Part shown: piece by piece, positions 1 to 8,435 of the stretch
How the letters are laid out: each line of letters opens with the position of its first letter
How positions within the stretch are numbered: position 1 is the stretch's first letter
NCBI GenBank assembly: GCA_051294375.1
Contig: CM119264.1
Coordinates: 22,996,320 to 23,060,319 of the forward strand
Reading direction: 5' to 3'
DNA: 64,000 nt
Source of the DNA: Paraspadella gotoi
Lineage: Eukaryota; Chaetognatha
Made by a program: the position numbers and the translations under genes
Notes under the pieces: model-generated
Database searches by the model: none
Told to the model about the DNA's origin: nothing
What the model saw: the letters and a program-made list of their open reading frames with translations, nothing else

Positions 1-1230
1 GAAGAGAAAAATAAAAAACGATATAAAAATACTTTTAAATAAATATTAGGTACGTAAAACAACTTTAGAAAAGAAAGGATATAAAAAAAACTAAAAAAAA
101 CTAAAAACAAAAACAAATGAAGGAAAAGAGCGTTTGTGAACTAAATTATAGACTTAGAGAAAAAATAGGAATTTCTTTTCTTTTATCTTTAAAAGTCAAA
201 ACGTCTTAGAAATAGAATGACACTTTGTTGGTAACTGCGCCGGAGCGCCCCCGCTGCCACCCTTTCTAAAGGAGTAGGGGTTGGGAGCTGAGACGGTGAT
301 CTATGCGCAGATGGTGATGGTGATGGAGATAGTGGTTCCAGTGAGACAAGAGTTCTGGATGAAGCTTACTCTATCACCCTTCTATCGCAACTCCTCAGCT
401 CCAGACTCATAGTCATACCCTTAAACATTAAACCTTTATATTATATTACCAATGAATTTCCGCTGATTTTCTCTTCTCTTTGTCAACCAAACACATTTGG
501 TTCTGATCGTCCTTTCCCTTGTCAAATCACCATTTTGTCCCAAGACCAATTGTTCCCTTTATCAATCATCCCCTTATCGTTCCCTTTCTCCCATTCCTTC
601 CCTTTCCAAACACCAAAACCGGTCGCCCCCGCGCCCCCCCCTTTCTCCCGCCGATAATAAATAAAATGTCAGAAGCCATAACCCTCGCTGCTCGTCGTTC
701 CCTCACCCCGCAGCCCATGAAATTAATGAGGTCATGAGCCAAAACTCCACCTCCTTAATTGTGGCTTCGGCCCGACCCTCGCCCGAAGGAATTAGGGAAG
801 GTCGGCTGCGGCGCAATGGGGAACTCTATGGTACTATTTTGTGGGGAGAATTTGGTGAGAGTAAAGTTGAGGCTTTTTGGTAGGACAAATCATTCGAGTT
901 TGGTCTTTGATGATCGTGATCATAAAGTTTTGATAAGTAGAATCATAACGACAACACAAACAAAAACTATTGTATCTTAAACAACGTCATATAATATAAA
1001 AAACACCGAAAAAAAAAAAAAGAAGCAAGGACAATGTACGTACTTTATCGATTGAAGACTGTAAAGTAAACTAAAGCAAAAAACAAGCTAATTTAAAAAA
1101 CAAAAAAAAAAAACAGGGAAACTTGGTTAAAACCTCTCAGTTACGTATTTTAATGACCTCAAAAGCATCCCAGACTTTTTATAATTAATCTTTTTGAATT
1201 TAACTAACTTACCTAAACTCACCCTGTCAG
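1..1230. other. Upstream intergenic, no gene recognised
   Basis: This stretch is AT-rich with poly-A tracts and a short GC-rich patch near 600-800. The short open frames here have biased composition and match nothing I recognise. No clear promoter motif for the downstream genes is visible. Confidence 0.5.
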
Positions 1231-1378
1231 GCACGACGGTGTCCTTCGCCTGTCCCTCGGACGTCGCCGTCGTCTGGGCGAAACACAAATCCACCGACGT
1301 CATATTTTTGTCGGCCAACGGGATCGACAGATATTCAGGAGAAATCTCGAGGCGCAAGTACAAATTCTCTCATAATCG
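1231..1378 (+). CDS. Possible internal exon of an immunoglobulin-domain cell-surface protein
   Basis: The segment is bounded by a good acceptor (CCTGTCAG before 1231) and a consensus donor (GTGAGT from 1379). It enters in phase 1 and leaves in phase 2, and is GC-rich like the NPC1 exons. The translation begins GTTVSFAC and continues through VVWAKHK and DVIFLSANG. The TVxF-C, V-W and FLS pattern recalls the first Ig domain of arthropod lachesin-type adhesion proteins, and phase-1 entry is typical of Ig exons. Only seven residues separate the Cys and Trp, shorter than usual. I found no partner exon nearby, so it could belong to a gene whose introns span NPC1, be a relic, or be chance. The reverse-strand frame has no comparable splice sites. 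The family call is inference. Confidence 0.38.
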
Positions 1379-2045
1379 GTGAGTTTTCATTTCGAGAGAG
1401 AATTAGAAAGGGAGAAGGAGAATGAGGAGGTGAAAGAGAAGGAGGGAAAAAAGAAGAAAGGAGGAGGAGATGAGTTCGGCCCGTTGTTTTAATCTTTTTT
1501 TTTTTTTTTTGCTTTACGGACGACGGCAAAGTTCGAATATAAATACTAAAAAGTAAATGTTATTGCTTTGTTTCGGCGTTTTGTCCAGAAACCAATTCAA
1601 ATTATAATTGGTTTATTTAATCACGAGATTTGTCACAAGATTACTATGATAACCTGAAGAAAAGCTTAAAAATGAAAAAAACACCAATGAAATCTTCTAG
1701 AAAGAATGACGCAACTGTTGATATAAACTTTAAAGAGATAAGCGATCGACTTTTCCGCCCGAAAATGAAACCATTTGATTTATATTAAAAATCAAAGAGT
1801 ATGTTAGGTTTACATAGGATGCAGACCATATCACTTTATGGTCGGTAAGCGTGTAATTGGATAGTTTGTGAACAATCAAACAAATCATTAAGTCTTAGAA
1901 TTTAACTAAACATTAATTTCGCTCAGATTTTGAGGGTAACCGCAAACAATTTTAAAATTTAAAAAAAAAAAAAACATCGTAGATTGAAAGTGTCAAAACT
2001 CAAATCGCTAAACTAATCTTAATCAATTTTTTCAACTTTTTTAAA
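1379..2045. other. Gap between the Ig-like exon and NPC1, including probable 5' UTR
   Basis: This is AT-rich DNA with a purine-rich run at about 1395-1475 and poly-T near 1495. No coding segment is recognised. The 30-60 bases before the NPC1 ATG are A/T-rich and may be 5' UTR. No TATA box can be assigned with confidence. Confidence 0.4.
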
Positions 2046-2383
2046 ATGATCGTAACGCGAACTATAATTTCTTTAAGCCTGTTCTTTTGTTTGGCAACAA
2101 AGGCGACAACAATTAAATTGTCGTCAACGACGACTACGCCGGCGAAACCCACCTGCGAGTGGCACGGAGAAAGGTCACCGGGCGTGCCGTTCGTCTATCG
2201 CGGCCCCCCTCAGCCCGTAGATAACACTACTCTGTCCATACTCCGGGGCTTTTGCCCGCCCGATTCTGTGCCCGACAAGGATTCCTTGTGCTGCGACGCC
2301 GCGCAAATTTTTGCGCTGAAACAAAAGCTCGACCTTATGGACTCGTTCATTGGGGGATGCCCGATCTGCTCGGCCAATTTCAG
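2046..2383 (+). CDS. NPC1: NPC1 exon 1: signal peptide and start of N-terminal domain
   Basis: The ATG at 2046 is followed by a basic-then-hydrophobic signal peptide ([10 protein letters not shown]). The N-terminal domain starts at CEWHGE and keeps LCCD and CPIC, typical of NPC1. An NTT sequon precedes the FCP motif. The exon is ended at CAG|GCAGGA, a GC donor in phase 2, because this gives eight residues between the CPxC motif and the next Cys, as in human and yeast NPC1. A weak phase-compatible GT donor at 2393 would add three residues and break that spacing. Confidence 0.88.
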
Positions 2384-3023
2384 GCAGGAAATGTTGGGCG
2401 AGAGTCTGGGAGGAGGAGGGGGACTGGGGAATCATATGGTTCTTTTAGTTCACGGGGTCTAATTATTTGGGCGAGGCGTTTGTAGGATCACATTCGGTCT
2501 AAATTGCATTTGATATAGATTCAGTTAATTACTTAATAATTAATTAATTAATTAATTAATTAATTAATTATTATTCCGCCAACCAGCACGAACGGACTGC
2601 AAAGCAACCTACAAAAATGAAAAAAAGAAGCAGTTGACCCTTTACCTTCATGTTTCCCTATCATTGAGGGACCTTAATAAACCATTTTTTTTATCACCGC
2701 CATTTCCCGTGACACTAGACGATTCTACTGTCGCATGACCTGTTCGCCAGATCAGAGCCTGTTCATGCGCACGAGAGGGACGGTCGGTGGGGGCGTTGAA
2801 GGCGCCGTCGTGGCCGTCTCTTCGTCGATGGCGACGGGGCTCTTCGACTCTTGCAAGGACGTCTCTTTTCAAGGAACAGCGGCCTTGATCTCATTTGCGG
2901 GCAACCGAATTGTGACCCGCAGAAACTGTTGGACTTTCAGGAAAGATAAGAGGAGATTGTGGTGAATGGTTGATTGAATTTTGAACGAATAATATCGGAA
3001 TATATTTTTATTTATTTATTATT

Positions 3024-3058
<35 letters not shown>

Positions 3059-6000
3059 TTATTTATTTATTTATTTATTTTTATTTATTTATTTGTTTAT
3101 TATTTTATTTATTTTATGGTTTTAAACTTTTAATTCATTTATGCATTTATTTACACATTGATTAATAATCTAAAATTGACCTTAATTTGAATCTCTCACC
3201 GACAGGGGTCTCCCCAAAATGGACAAATCAAGTTCCCCATCAAATTTCGCGTCGGCGATGACAATTTCAACCCTTCTCTCTCTTCATCCCTCTCTTCCTC
3301 TTCCTCTTCCTCCTCCTCCGTCACCCTCTCCCCCACAGCCTTCAATCTCTCCATGTGGCCCTGCCAGGCTGATCACGGCTCTGTCGGGCGATGCGCCTGT
3401 CAAAACTGCGCGGCCGCCTGTTCCACCCTAGATCTGAAGGAGTCTCAGCCTTGCACGGTCCCCGGGACGAGTGGGTCATGGATCGTGGGGTGGGGTCACG
3501 ACGAAATGCCCTGCGTCGTCTTCGCCGCGATTCTCGCCTTCGCCGTATTTTTCGTCGCGTTTTGGACGAGCGTATTCGTTGCAGCATGGAGAGGGAAAAA
3601 TAGGGAAGAGAACAGGCAGGTTTCTCTGGTTTATTTTTTTAATTTAGTTTTTTTTTTTCCTTCTTGGAAAAACTCTTTTATAGCTCATGTGATATTTAAT
3701 GTGATTTCTAAATCATCGAAATTTCCATATTCGTTAAATCCGATCATCCCCGAACTCACCGCCTGAAGCGAGATACCTTCGTCGGCTTCGTCCGCATCTT
3801 CGTCGTCGCCTTCTTACGGCGATCGCCTCGAATTAGCCATCTCGCGCGGGTTTCGTTTTTGGGGCGAATTCGTCGCTGAGAATCCTTGGTTCGTCGCCGT
3901 AATCGCCGTCGTCTTTTGCGGCTCCGGTGGCGTCGGCATCTTCTACAGGCGCGTTTTTGTCGTTTTTTAAAATTAACTTTAATTATAACTGAAAAAAAAA
4001 TCAACAATCACAAACCCACAGGCGTGTGGTGAACCAGCCGATCGATCTGTGGGCATCAAAGTCGAGCGACTCCTTCAAACAAAAGACTTACTTCGACGAG
4101 CACTTTGGGCCTTTTTATCGGACGGAGATGGTCATCCTCACTGCGGACGAGGATGTGTATCCGGCGCAGCCTGGCGTCAACATTCAGGAAAGATGGCGCT
4201 GAAGGCGGAGCAGGATGTGGAATTTAGTTTGATAATTACTAAAGATAAAATTGGTACAACCAATATAAAAATTATCCATTCATTTAATAAATAAGCTATC
4301 TTGCCATTGACTTTTGACAGGCTTTGGTGGTTTAAGGCCTCCATCACTCTTACAAGATAATGACATAGCAGGTCCCAAGGTTTCAATCAAGACTCTCTCA
4401 CAGTCTCGTTTATTCACTCCCAGAGTACCTGGCTTCCCTATCAATGAAGTGGTATAATGTTAATATATCATATTGGGGATGTAAATGATAAATTCATAGA
4501 AAATTTAAGTACCGTATTTAGTTTAATTATTAATTTTCTTCAATTTTAGAACCCGAGTCCCCAATAGAAGCATTTTTATCAAATGCTTATTTAGGATCCT
4601 AAACTAAATTTTAATCACTCGATATATTTATATAAATTACATATTTACCTAAGAATAAAAAATCCACTTTCAATCGCCACAGGAGGGCAACAGCTTCTAC
4701 CGAATGAACGTGACCGTCGGTCCCGCACTCAACAGGACTTTTCTGGAGAGAGTCTTTGCTCTACAGACCGAGTTGAGCCAAATGGTTGTTCCTTTCAAGG
4801 GCCGCGACTTGACACTCAGCGACGTCTGCTTCAAACCGATGGCGCCGGACAATGACAACTGCGTCATCTACAGTCCGCTGCAGTATTTTCAGAACAACGC
4901 CTCCAGCCTGACGCCGCCTGACGACACGCCTTGCTTTGGCCCAGTGTGGCCCTTCTACCACGTCGCATACTGTTCGGATCACCCTTACGACCTAAATGGT
5001 TACTGCTACCATGCGCCTTGCTTGGGCGACTTTGGCGGACCCGTTCTGCCTCGGCTCATTTTTGGAAACTATGACGACGACGACGACGACGATAGCAAAA
5101 ACCTTAACGCCGCCGACTACATCGCATCCAAAACAGTTGCACTAACTTACATAGTCAACAATCACATCGACCCAGCAGCCAACGCGGCGGCGGAAGCGTG
5201 GGAGGCTGCGTTCCTGGCGGCGCTGCAGCGTCGGGAGGCGGAGCTGGAGGCGGCGGGCATTCGGGTGTCGTTTCGAACGGAGCGATCGATCGCCGATGAG
5301 ATCGGGCGAGCGTCGCGGGCGGAGACATCGACGGTGGCCATCTCGTATTCTCTCATGTTTCTTTATGTGACGATGACGCTCGGAGGATGCGGAGGAGGAG
5401 GAAGAGGAGGAGCAGGGTGGAGACAAATATTCGTCGAGTCAAAGGTGATAGATTTGTCAAATACTTCTTTTTTTTTAGTCTTTGAAACCTTCCCGTTCAA
5501 CATGAAACTAAAGTAAAACTAAATTGATTTATAAAAAAAAAATGATTATCATCACAGACCAATTAAAATTTTCATAATATTTTGTTCTCGCCTTCCACCT
5601 CTCCCTCGTCCACTTCCCTCCCCACAAACAAAAGGCCACCCTCGCCCTCGGCGGCATCCTCATCGTCCTCGCCTCCATCTTCTCCTCCGTCGGCTTCCTC
5701 TCCTTCCTCTCCCTCCCTCTCTCGCTCATCGTCTTCGAGGTTCTCCCTTTTCTCGTCCTCGCCGTCGGCGTCGACAACGTCTTCCTGCTCGTGCGGGCCT
5801 TTCGCCGCGACCGTGCCCCAAGGGGCGAGGCCGTCTCGGCCAAAGTGGGCCGCGTCTTGGGCGACGTCGGGCCTTCGATGAGCCTGGCCGGCTTGGCCCA
5901 GACGGCCGCGTTTTCGGTAGGGGCGCTGGCGTCGACTCCGGCCGTGCGGTCCTTCTCTCTCTTCGCCGCCCTCGCGGTCTTCGTCAATTTCCTGATGCAG

Positions 6001-8395
6001 AATTCGCTGTTCGTGGCGCTGATGGCGCTGGACGAGCGGCGGCGACGCGGCGGGAAGCTGGAAGTGTGCTGCTGCTTGAAGGGGAGAAGGGAAGAGGACA
6101 GAGAAGACGACGTTGACGACGACGACGAAGACGAAGACAGAAGCGACGACGACTTTCTCACCCGATTTTTTAGCCGCTACTACGGGCCGTTCATCCTCGC
6201 CAAATGGACGCGACCCCTGGTGGTGACGATCTTCGCCGTATGGGTCGCCCTCAGCGCCGTCTTCATCAACTTCCTCGATTTGGGTCTCGATCAAAGATTC
6301 GCGCTGCCGTCAGATTCGTATGTCAGATCTTTTCTCGACGATTTGGCGAAGATGGACATCGGACCGCCGCTCTACTTTGTAGTTAAGGGGAGTTGAATTG
6401 ATATATATTGTTAATACTTGTAAAGTTTGGTTCAAAATATTTGTAAATTACCTATACTGAGTAGCGATTTTGAAACTAAAAGTTTTCTGTTTGTTTTTTT
6501 CAAATCTAAAATAATTTTGAAAACAATTTTAAATAAGAAAAATATTTCAAAACAACGTAGTCAGGCGTTGACTACGCGGATCCAGCGATACAAAACCGAA
6601 TCTGTAGCGGCAACGATTGCAACATCGACTCTCTGGTTAACGAAATCGCCCTGTACCAGAGCGAACCGCAGCTAACGCGGGTCGGGGAGAAGGCGACGTC
6701 TTGGTTGGACGACTACCTGGTTTGGCTCCAAAAACCCGGATGTTGCAGGCAGGAAGCTTTGCAAAGAAGAGGGATTGTTTCTAATAGATTCTTCAACTCA
6801 TCTCACCTTGCCCTCTCTTTCTTCGCAGGGTCGTTAACGGGACCGAGGACTTTTGCCCTTCCTACAACACGAGCTGCTCTGATTGTCGAGTGCAGGAATC
6901 GAACCTTCGACCGACGAGGGAAGATTTTGTGAAATACGTCGGGTTTTTCTTGAGAGACAATCCCGGTCTGACATGTCCCAAAGGTACATGGTCAACTTTT
7001 TATTTAAATGGCAAAGAATCCGTTCAATCATCACTTACCCAATTGCCCGCGCCCACCGCTTTCGGTAAGGCGGTCACGCCCAATTCTCCCAGGCGGTCAA
7101 CCTCACTTTCTTCCACAATTCTTCCGTCGAAGGCGCCTCTTACTTTATGACTTATCACACTTCGTTGAAGACAGAGTCGGACTACATCGCCGGTGTGGAG
7201 ATGGGCTTTTCGATGGCCGACACTTTCGCTGACGAGTCAGGCTTGAGGGATGAAGGCTCCGACGTTTTCGCTTACAGGAATGGTCGAGTGGTTCTAAGTG
7301 TGAACTTCTAAAGGATATAGTGATTAGAGTTATGTTAACTTTTTAAATATAATTCTAACTGGGAACTACTAAAGCATATAAAGATTAAAGTTATGAAATT
7401 GGTACAACCAATATAAAAATTATCCATTCATTTATTAAATAAGCTATCTTGCCCCTCACTTTGGACAGGCTTTGGTGGTTGAAGGCCTCCATCACTCTTA
7501 CAAGATAATGACATAGCAGGTCCCTGCAAGCTTTCATAATGACATAGCAGGTCCCTGCAAGCTTTTATGTTAACTTTTTATAGATAATTTTAACAAAAGG
7601 TTACTTTTATTTTTACTTGAACAAGTTAAATACATAAAAGTTGAAATAAGTTAACGCCACTTGGAATCTTGCCATTAATAATATCACCCAAACAATTTCC
7701 CCCCGAGTCAAGCTCAAAGAAGCTATATTGGACCCTTCCCTCTACAGCGTTTTCTACGTTTTCTACGAGCAATACATGACGATCCGCGTGGACACGGCCA
7801 TCAACATCGTCACCTCACTCGCCGCCGTCTTCGTCGTCACTTTCGTCGTCGCCGGGTTCGACTACGTAGGCGCCTTCGTCGTCGTCGTCAACGTCGTTCT
7901 CATCGTCGTCGGAGAATGCGGCGTCATGTTTCTCTGGTCAGGGGATGACTTCGAGTCGTTGAGATGTCATCTTTATTTCCTCATGTTCTCATATTTATAT
8001 CTTGGCAAAAAAGGTCAATCCCCTTAAACGCCGTCTCTCTCGCTGCAACCTCGTCATGTCGGCGTCGGAATATTCGGGCGTCGAAATTCTCCTCCCATCT
8101 CGTCCTCGCCTTTTCCCGCAGCCGCGCCTTCTCCTCCTCCTCCTCGAGCCCCCGCGCGTCCCGCGCTGCAGCGGCCCTGGCCTCCACCGGCTCTTCGGTC
8201 TTCGCGGGGATCACGCTGACGAAGTTCTTCGGCGTGGTGGTGCTCGCCTTCGCGGAGACGGAGATGTTCAGAGTCTTCTACTTTCGGATGTTCATGGCGA
8301 TGGTGGTGCTGGGGGCCTTGCAAGGGCTCGTCTTTCTTCCGGTGCTGTTGAGCTACGTGGGGCCGAAGCAGAGAGCAAAAATTGTGGGATCTTAG
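2046..8395 (+). CDS. NPC1: NPC1-like intracellular cholesterol transporter, 12 exons (whole gene span)
   Basis: NPC1 is a polytopic membrane protein of late endosomes and lysosomes. It takes cholesterol from NPC2 in the lumen and moves it out through the membrane. All family parts occur in order: signal peptide (about 1-21), Cys-rich sterol-binding N-terminal domain (36-250), TM1 (285-315), TM2, middle luminal domain (390-640), sterol-sensing domain TM3-7 (660-870) with [20 protein letters not shown]8, Cys-rich luminal C domain, and TM9-13. The model has exons 2046-2383, 2719-2940, 3206-3619, 3773-3948, 4022-4187, 4683-5444, 5635-6391, 6565-6748, 6829-6983, 7070-7277, 7748-7936 and 8014-8395. 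Corrected length is about 1317 residues against 1278 in human. Intron phases are consistent throughout if one base is missing in exon 2. Six introns use GC or GA donors. Exon 12 has local frame changes, so sequencing error and early decay both remain possible. The family call is very secure. Confidence 0.96.
2384..2718 (+). other. NPC1 intron 1 (GC-AG) with a TTAA microsatellite
   Basis: The intron runs from GC at 2384 to AG at 2717-2718. It is AT-rich and holds an uninterrupted TTAA-type array at about 2535-2573. The exon that follows resumes at RFYCRMTCS, matching the FCxxTCS block of the family. Confidence 0.75.
2719..2940 (+). CDS. NPC1: NPC1 exon 2: N-terminal domain, with a frame change
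   Basis: The first part reads [15 protein letters not shown] and LFDSCKDV in one frame. The conserved GLDLICG and the [10 protein letters not shown] that follows lie in another frame, so one base appears to be missing between about 2861 and 2877, near a TTTT run. With one base restored, exons 1 plus 2 give whole codons, as exon 3 requires. The exon ends at TTTCAG|GAAAGA, a GA donor in phase 0, and the joined protein aligns to human NPC1 without a gap up to the NGQ motif. No GT donor in a compatible phase was found. Confidence 0.85.
2941..3205 (+). other. NPC1 intron 2 (GA-AG) with a TTTA microsatellite
   Basis: The intron begins GAAAGATAAG and ends ACCGACAG. Most of it (about 3003-3115) is an imperfect TTTA array. 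Read in the conserved exon frame, a stop codon lies three codons past the exon end, which argues against read-through. Confidence 0.75.
3206..3619 (+). CDS. NPC1: NPC1 exon 3: end of N-terminal domain, linker and TM1
   Basis: It begins [10 protein letters not shown], carries a serine-rich insert (coded by a TCT/TCC run at 3272-3325), then the Cys-rich CACQNC block. TM1 follows at about codons 103-128 of the exon ([17 protein letters not shown]). A charged cytoplasmic tail ends at CAG|GTTTCT, an ordinary GT donor in phase 0. Confidence 0.92.
3773..3948 (+). CDS. NPC1: NPC1 exon 4: cytoplasmic linker and TM2
   Basis: A Ser-rich linker leads into [15 protein letters not shown] and TM2 ([18 protein letters not shown]), matching the RWGxFxxxNP block of NPC1. 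The start at 3773 is the AG acceptor that fits phase 0, but is less certain than other edges. The exon ends TACAG|GCGCGT. Every nearby GT is in the wrong phase, so a GC donor is required. Confidence 0.88.
4022..4187 (+). CDS. NPC1: NPC1 exon 5: start of middle luminal domain
   Basis: It reads [10 protein letters not shown] then [13 protein letters not shown], both strongly conserved in NPC1. The exon ends ATTCAG|GAAAGATGG, the same ten bases after CAG-start (CAGGAAAGAT) as at the end of exon 2. A weak in-phase GT at 4176 would work but would drop four residues (VNIQ). Beyond CAG the frame meets a stop five codons on. Confidence 0.92.
4188..4682 (+). other. NPC1 intron 5 carrying a dispersed-repeat copy
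   Basis: The intron is AT-rich and runs from GA to the acceptor CGCCACAG. It contains at about 4247-4380 a repeat shared with intron 10. No coding sequence is seen inside it. Confidence 0.75.
4247..4380 (+). repeat. Dispersed repeat, copy in NPC1 intron 5
   Basis: Shares about 130 bases with intron 10: starts TTGGTACAACCAATATAAAA, continues through GCTTTGGTGG and CTTACAAGATAATGACATAG to GGTCCC. No coding capacity. Probably a short non-autonomous element. Confidence 0.85.
4683..5444 (+). CDS. NPC1: NPC1 exon 6: middle luminal domain and TM3
   Basis: This 254-codon exon holds most of the middle luminal domain: [21 protein letters not shown], an [14 protein letters not shown] block and [12 protein letters not shown] poly-Asp stretch coded by GAC repeats (about 5074-5092) replaces the YDD loop of other species. 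TM3, the first helix of the sterol-sensing domain, is [17 protein letters not shown], followed by a Gly-rich insert. The exon ends AAG|GTGATA, a normal GT donor in phase 0. The ATG at 4704 is internal, not a start. Confidence 0.95.
5635..6391 (+). CDS. NPC1: NPC1 exon 7: sterol-sensing domain TM4-7 and TM8
   Basis: It starts [14 protein letters not shown] and keeps the sterol-sensing core [26 protein letters not shown] and [14 protein letters not shown]. The cytoplasmic loop between TM7 and TM8 has a long acidic Asp/Glu run (6088-6160) built from GAC/GAA repeats. TM8 and [13 protein letters not shown] follow. The end is placed at GGGGA|GTTGAA, a GT donor in phase 1 that keeps the spacing to the next exon. 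A GG donor two bases earlier would shorten the loop by one residue. Confidence 0.95.
6565..6748 (+). CDS. NPC1: NPC1 exon 8: start of Cys-rich luminal C domain
   Basis: It reads [13 protein letters not shown], then [10 protein letters not shown] and GCC, matching the SSWIDDYFDW...CCR block of human NPC1. The exon ends TTGCAG|GCAGGAA, a GC donor in phase 2 with the same nine bases (CAGGCAGGA) as the end of exon 1. No GT of compatible phase lies nearby. Joining to exon 9 restores the CCR motif. Confidence 0.93.
6829..6983 (+). CDS. NPC1: NPC1 exon 9: luminal C domain
   Basis: It reads [19 protein letters not shown] with two NxT/S sequons, then [15 protein letters not shown] and CPKG, matching the human segment of equal order. 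It follows a clear acceptor (CTTCGCAG) and ends in phase 1 at a GTACAT donor. Confidence 0.93.
7070..7277 (+). CDS. NPC1: NPC1 exon 10: luminal C domain
   Basis: It begins [10 protein letters not shown] and includes YFMTYHT, a hallmark of the family, then ends DVFAY. The preferred end is TACAG|GAATGG, a GA donor in phase 2, since joining VFAY to [10 protein letters not shown] matches human [14 protein letters not shown] without a gap. An alternative GT donor at 7283 (phase 1) could join an acceptor at 7650 and add about 35 residues. Confidence 0.88.
7278..7747 (+). other. NPC1 intron 10 with dispersed repeat and an open in-frame tail
   Basis: The intron holds a second copy of the repeat seen in intron 5 (about 7396-7530), followed by a short tandem duplication of GACATAGCAGGTCCCTGCAA-like units up to 7570. 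The last 95 bases are open in the exon 11 frame and would read [15 protein letters not shown] and LDPSLY before SVFY. It ends in a strong pyrimidine-rich acceptor. Confidence 0.6.
7396..7570 (+). repeat. Dispersed repeat, copy in NPC1 intron 10
   Basis: Same element and orientation as in intron 5, about 90 percent alike by eye, with its last 32 bases duplicated in tandem. Confidence 0.85.
7748..7936 (+). CDS. NPC1: NPC1 exon 11: TM9-10
   Basis: It opens with [13 protein letters not shown], nearly identical to other NPC1 proteins, followed by two hydrophobic helices coded largely by GTC codons. It ends CTCTG|GTCAGG, a GT donor in phase 2, joining exon 12 to give [11 protein letters not shown] (human LWGISLNAVSL). 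Confidence 0.94.
8014..8395 (+). CDS. NPC1: NPC1 exon 12: TM11-13, stop, with internal frame changes
   Basis: SIPLNAVSL lies in the main frame, NLVMS at 8047-8061 lies in another, and FSSHLVLAF from 8087 is back in the main frame. The AAA at 8084-8086 looks one base too long, since dropping one gives VEFSSHL (human VEFCSHI). The rest is well conserved: [43 protein letters not shown]-type ending. The cytoplasmic tail after SYVGP is only nine residues and lacks the LLNF-type lysosomal sorting signal of human NPC1. A further small exon cannot be excluded. Confidence 0.9.
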
Positions 8396-8429
8396 TCTTT
8401 TGGGGACTTAAAACTAAAATGAAAAGTTA

Positions 8430-8435
8430 ATTAAA
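8430..8435 (+). promoter_or_regulatory. Candidate polyadenylation signal of NPC1
   Basis: ATTAAA lies 35 bases after the stop codon, in AT-rich DNA. It is the nearest recognised variant of the polyadenylation hexamer. Short motifs like this are frequent by chance. Confidence 0.3.

Noticed and set aside
2941-2963. GT donor at 2962 as the end of NPC1 exon 2
   Set aside because: It fits only the unshifted frame, is in the wrong phase for exon 3, and would discard the conserved ICG...[10 protein letters not shown] match.
5529-6294. 210- and 240-codon - strand frames
   Set aside because: They lie antisense to NPC1 exon 7, whose + strand product is clearly conserved.
6885-6905. tRNA B-box-like word on the - strand
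   Set aside because: It lies inside conserved NPC1 exon 9 and no tRNA fold surrounds it.
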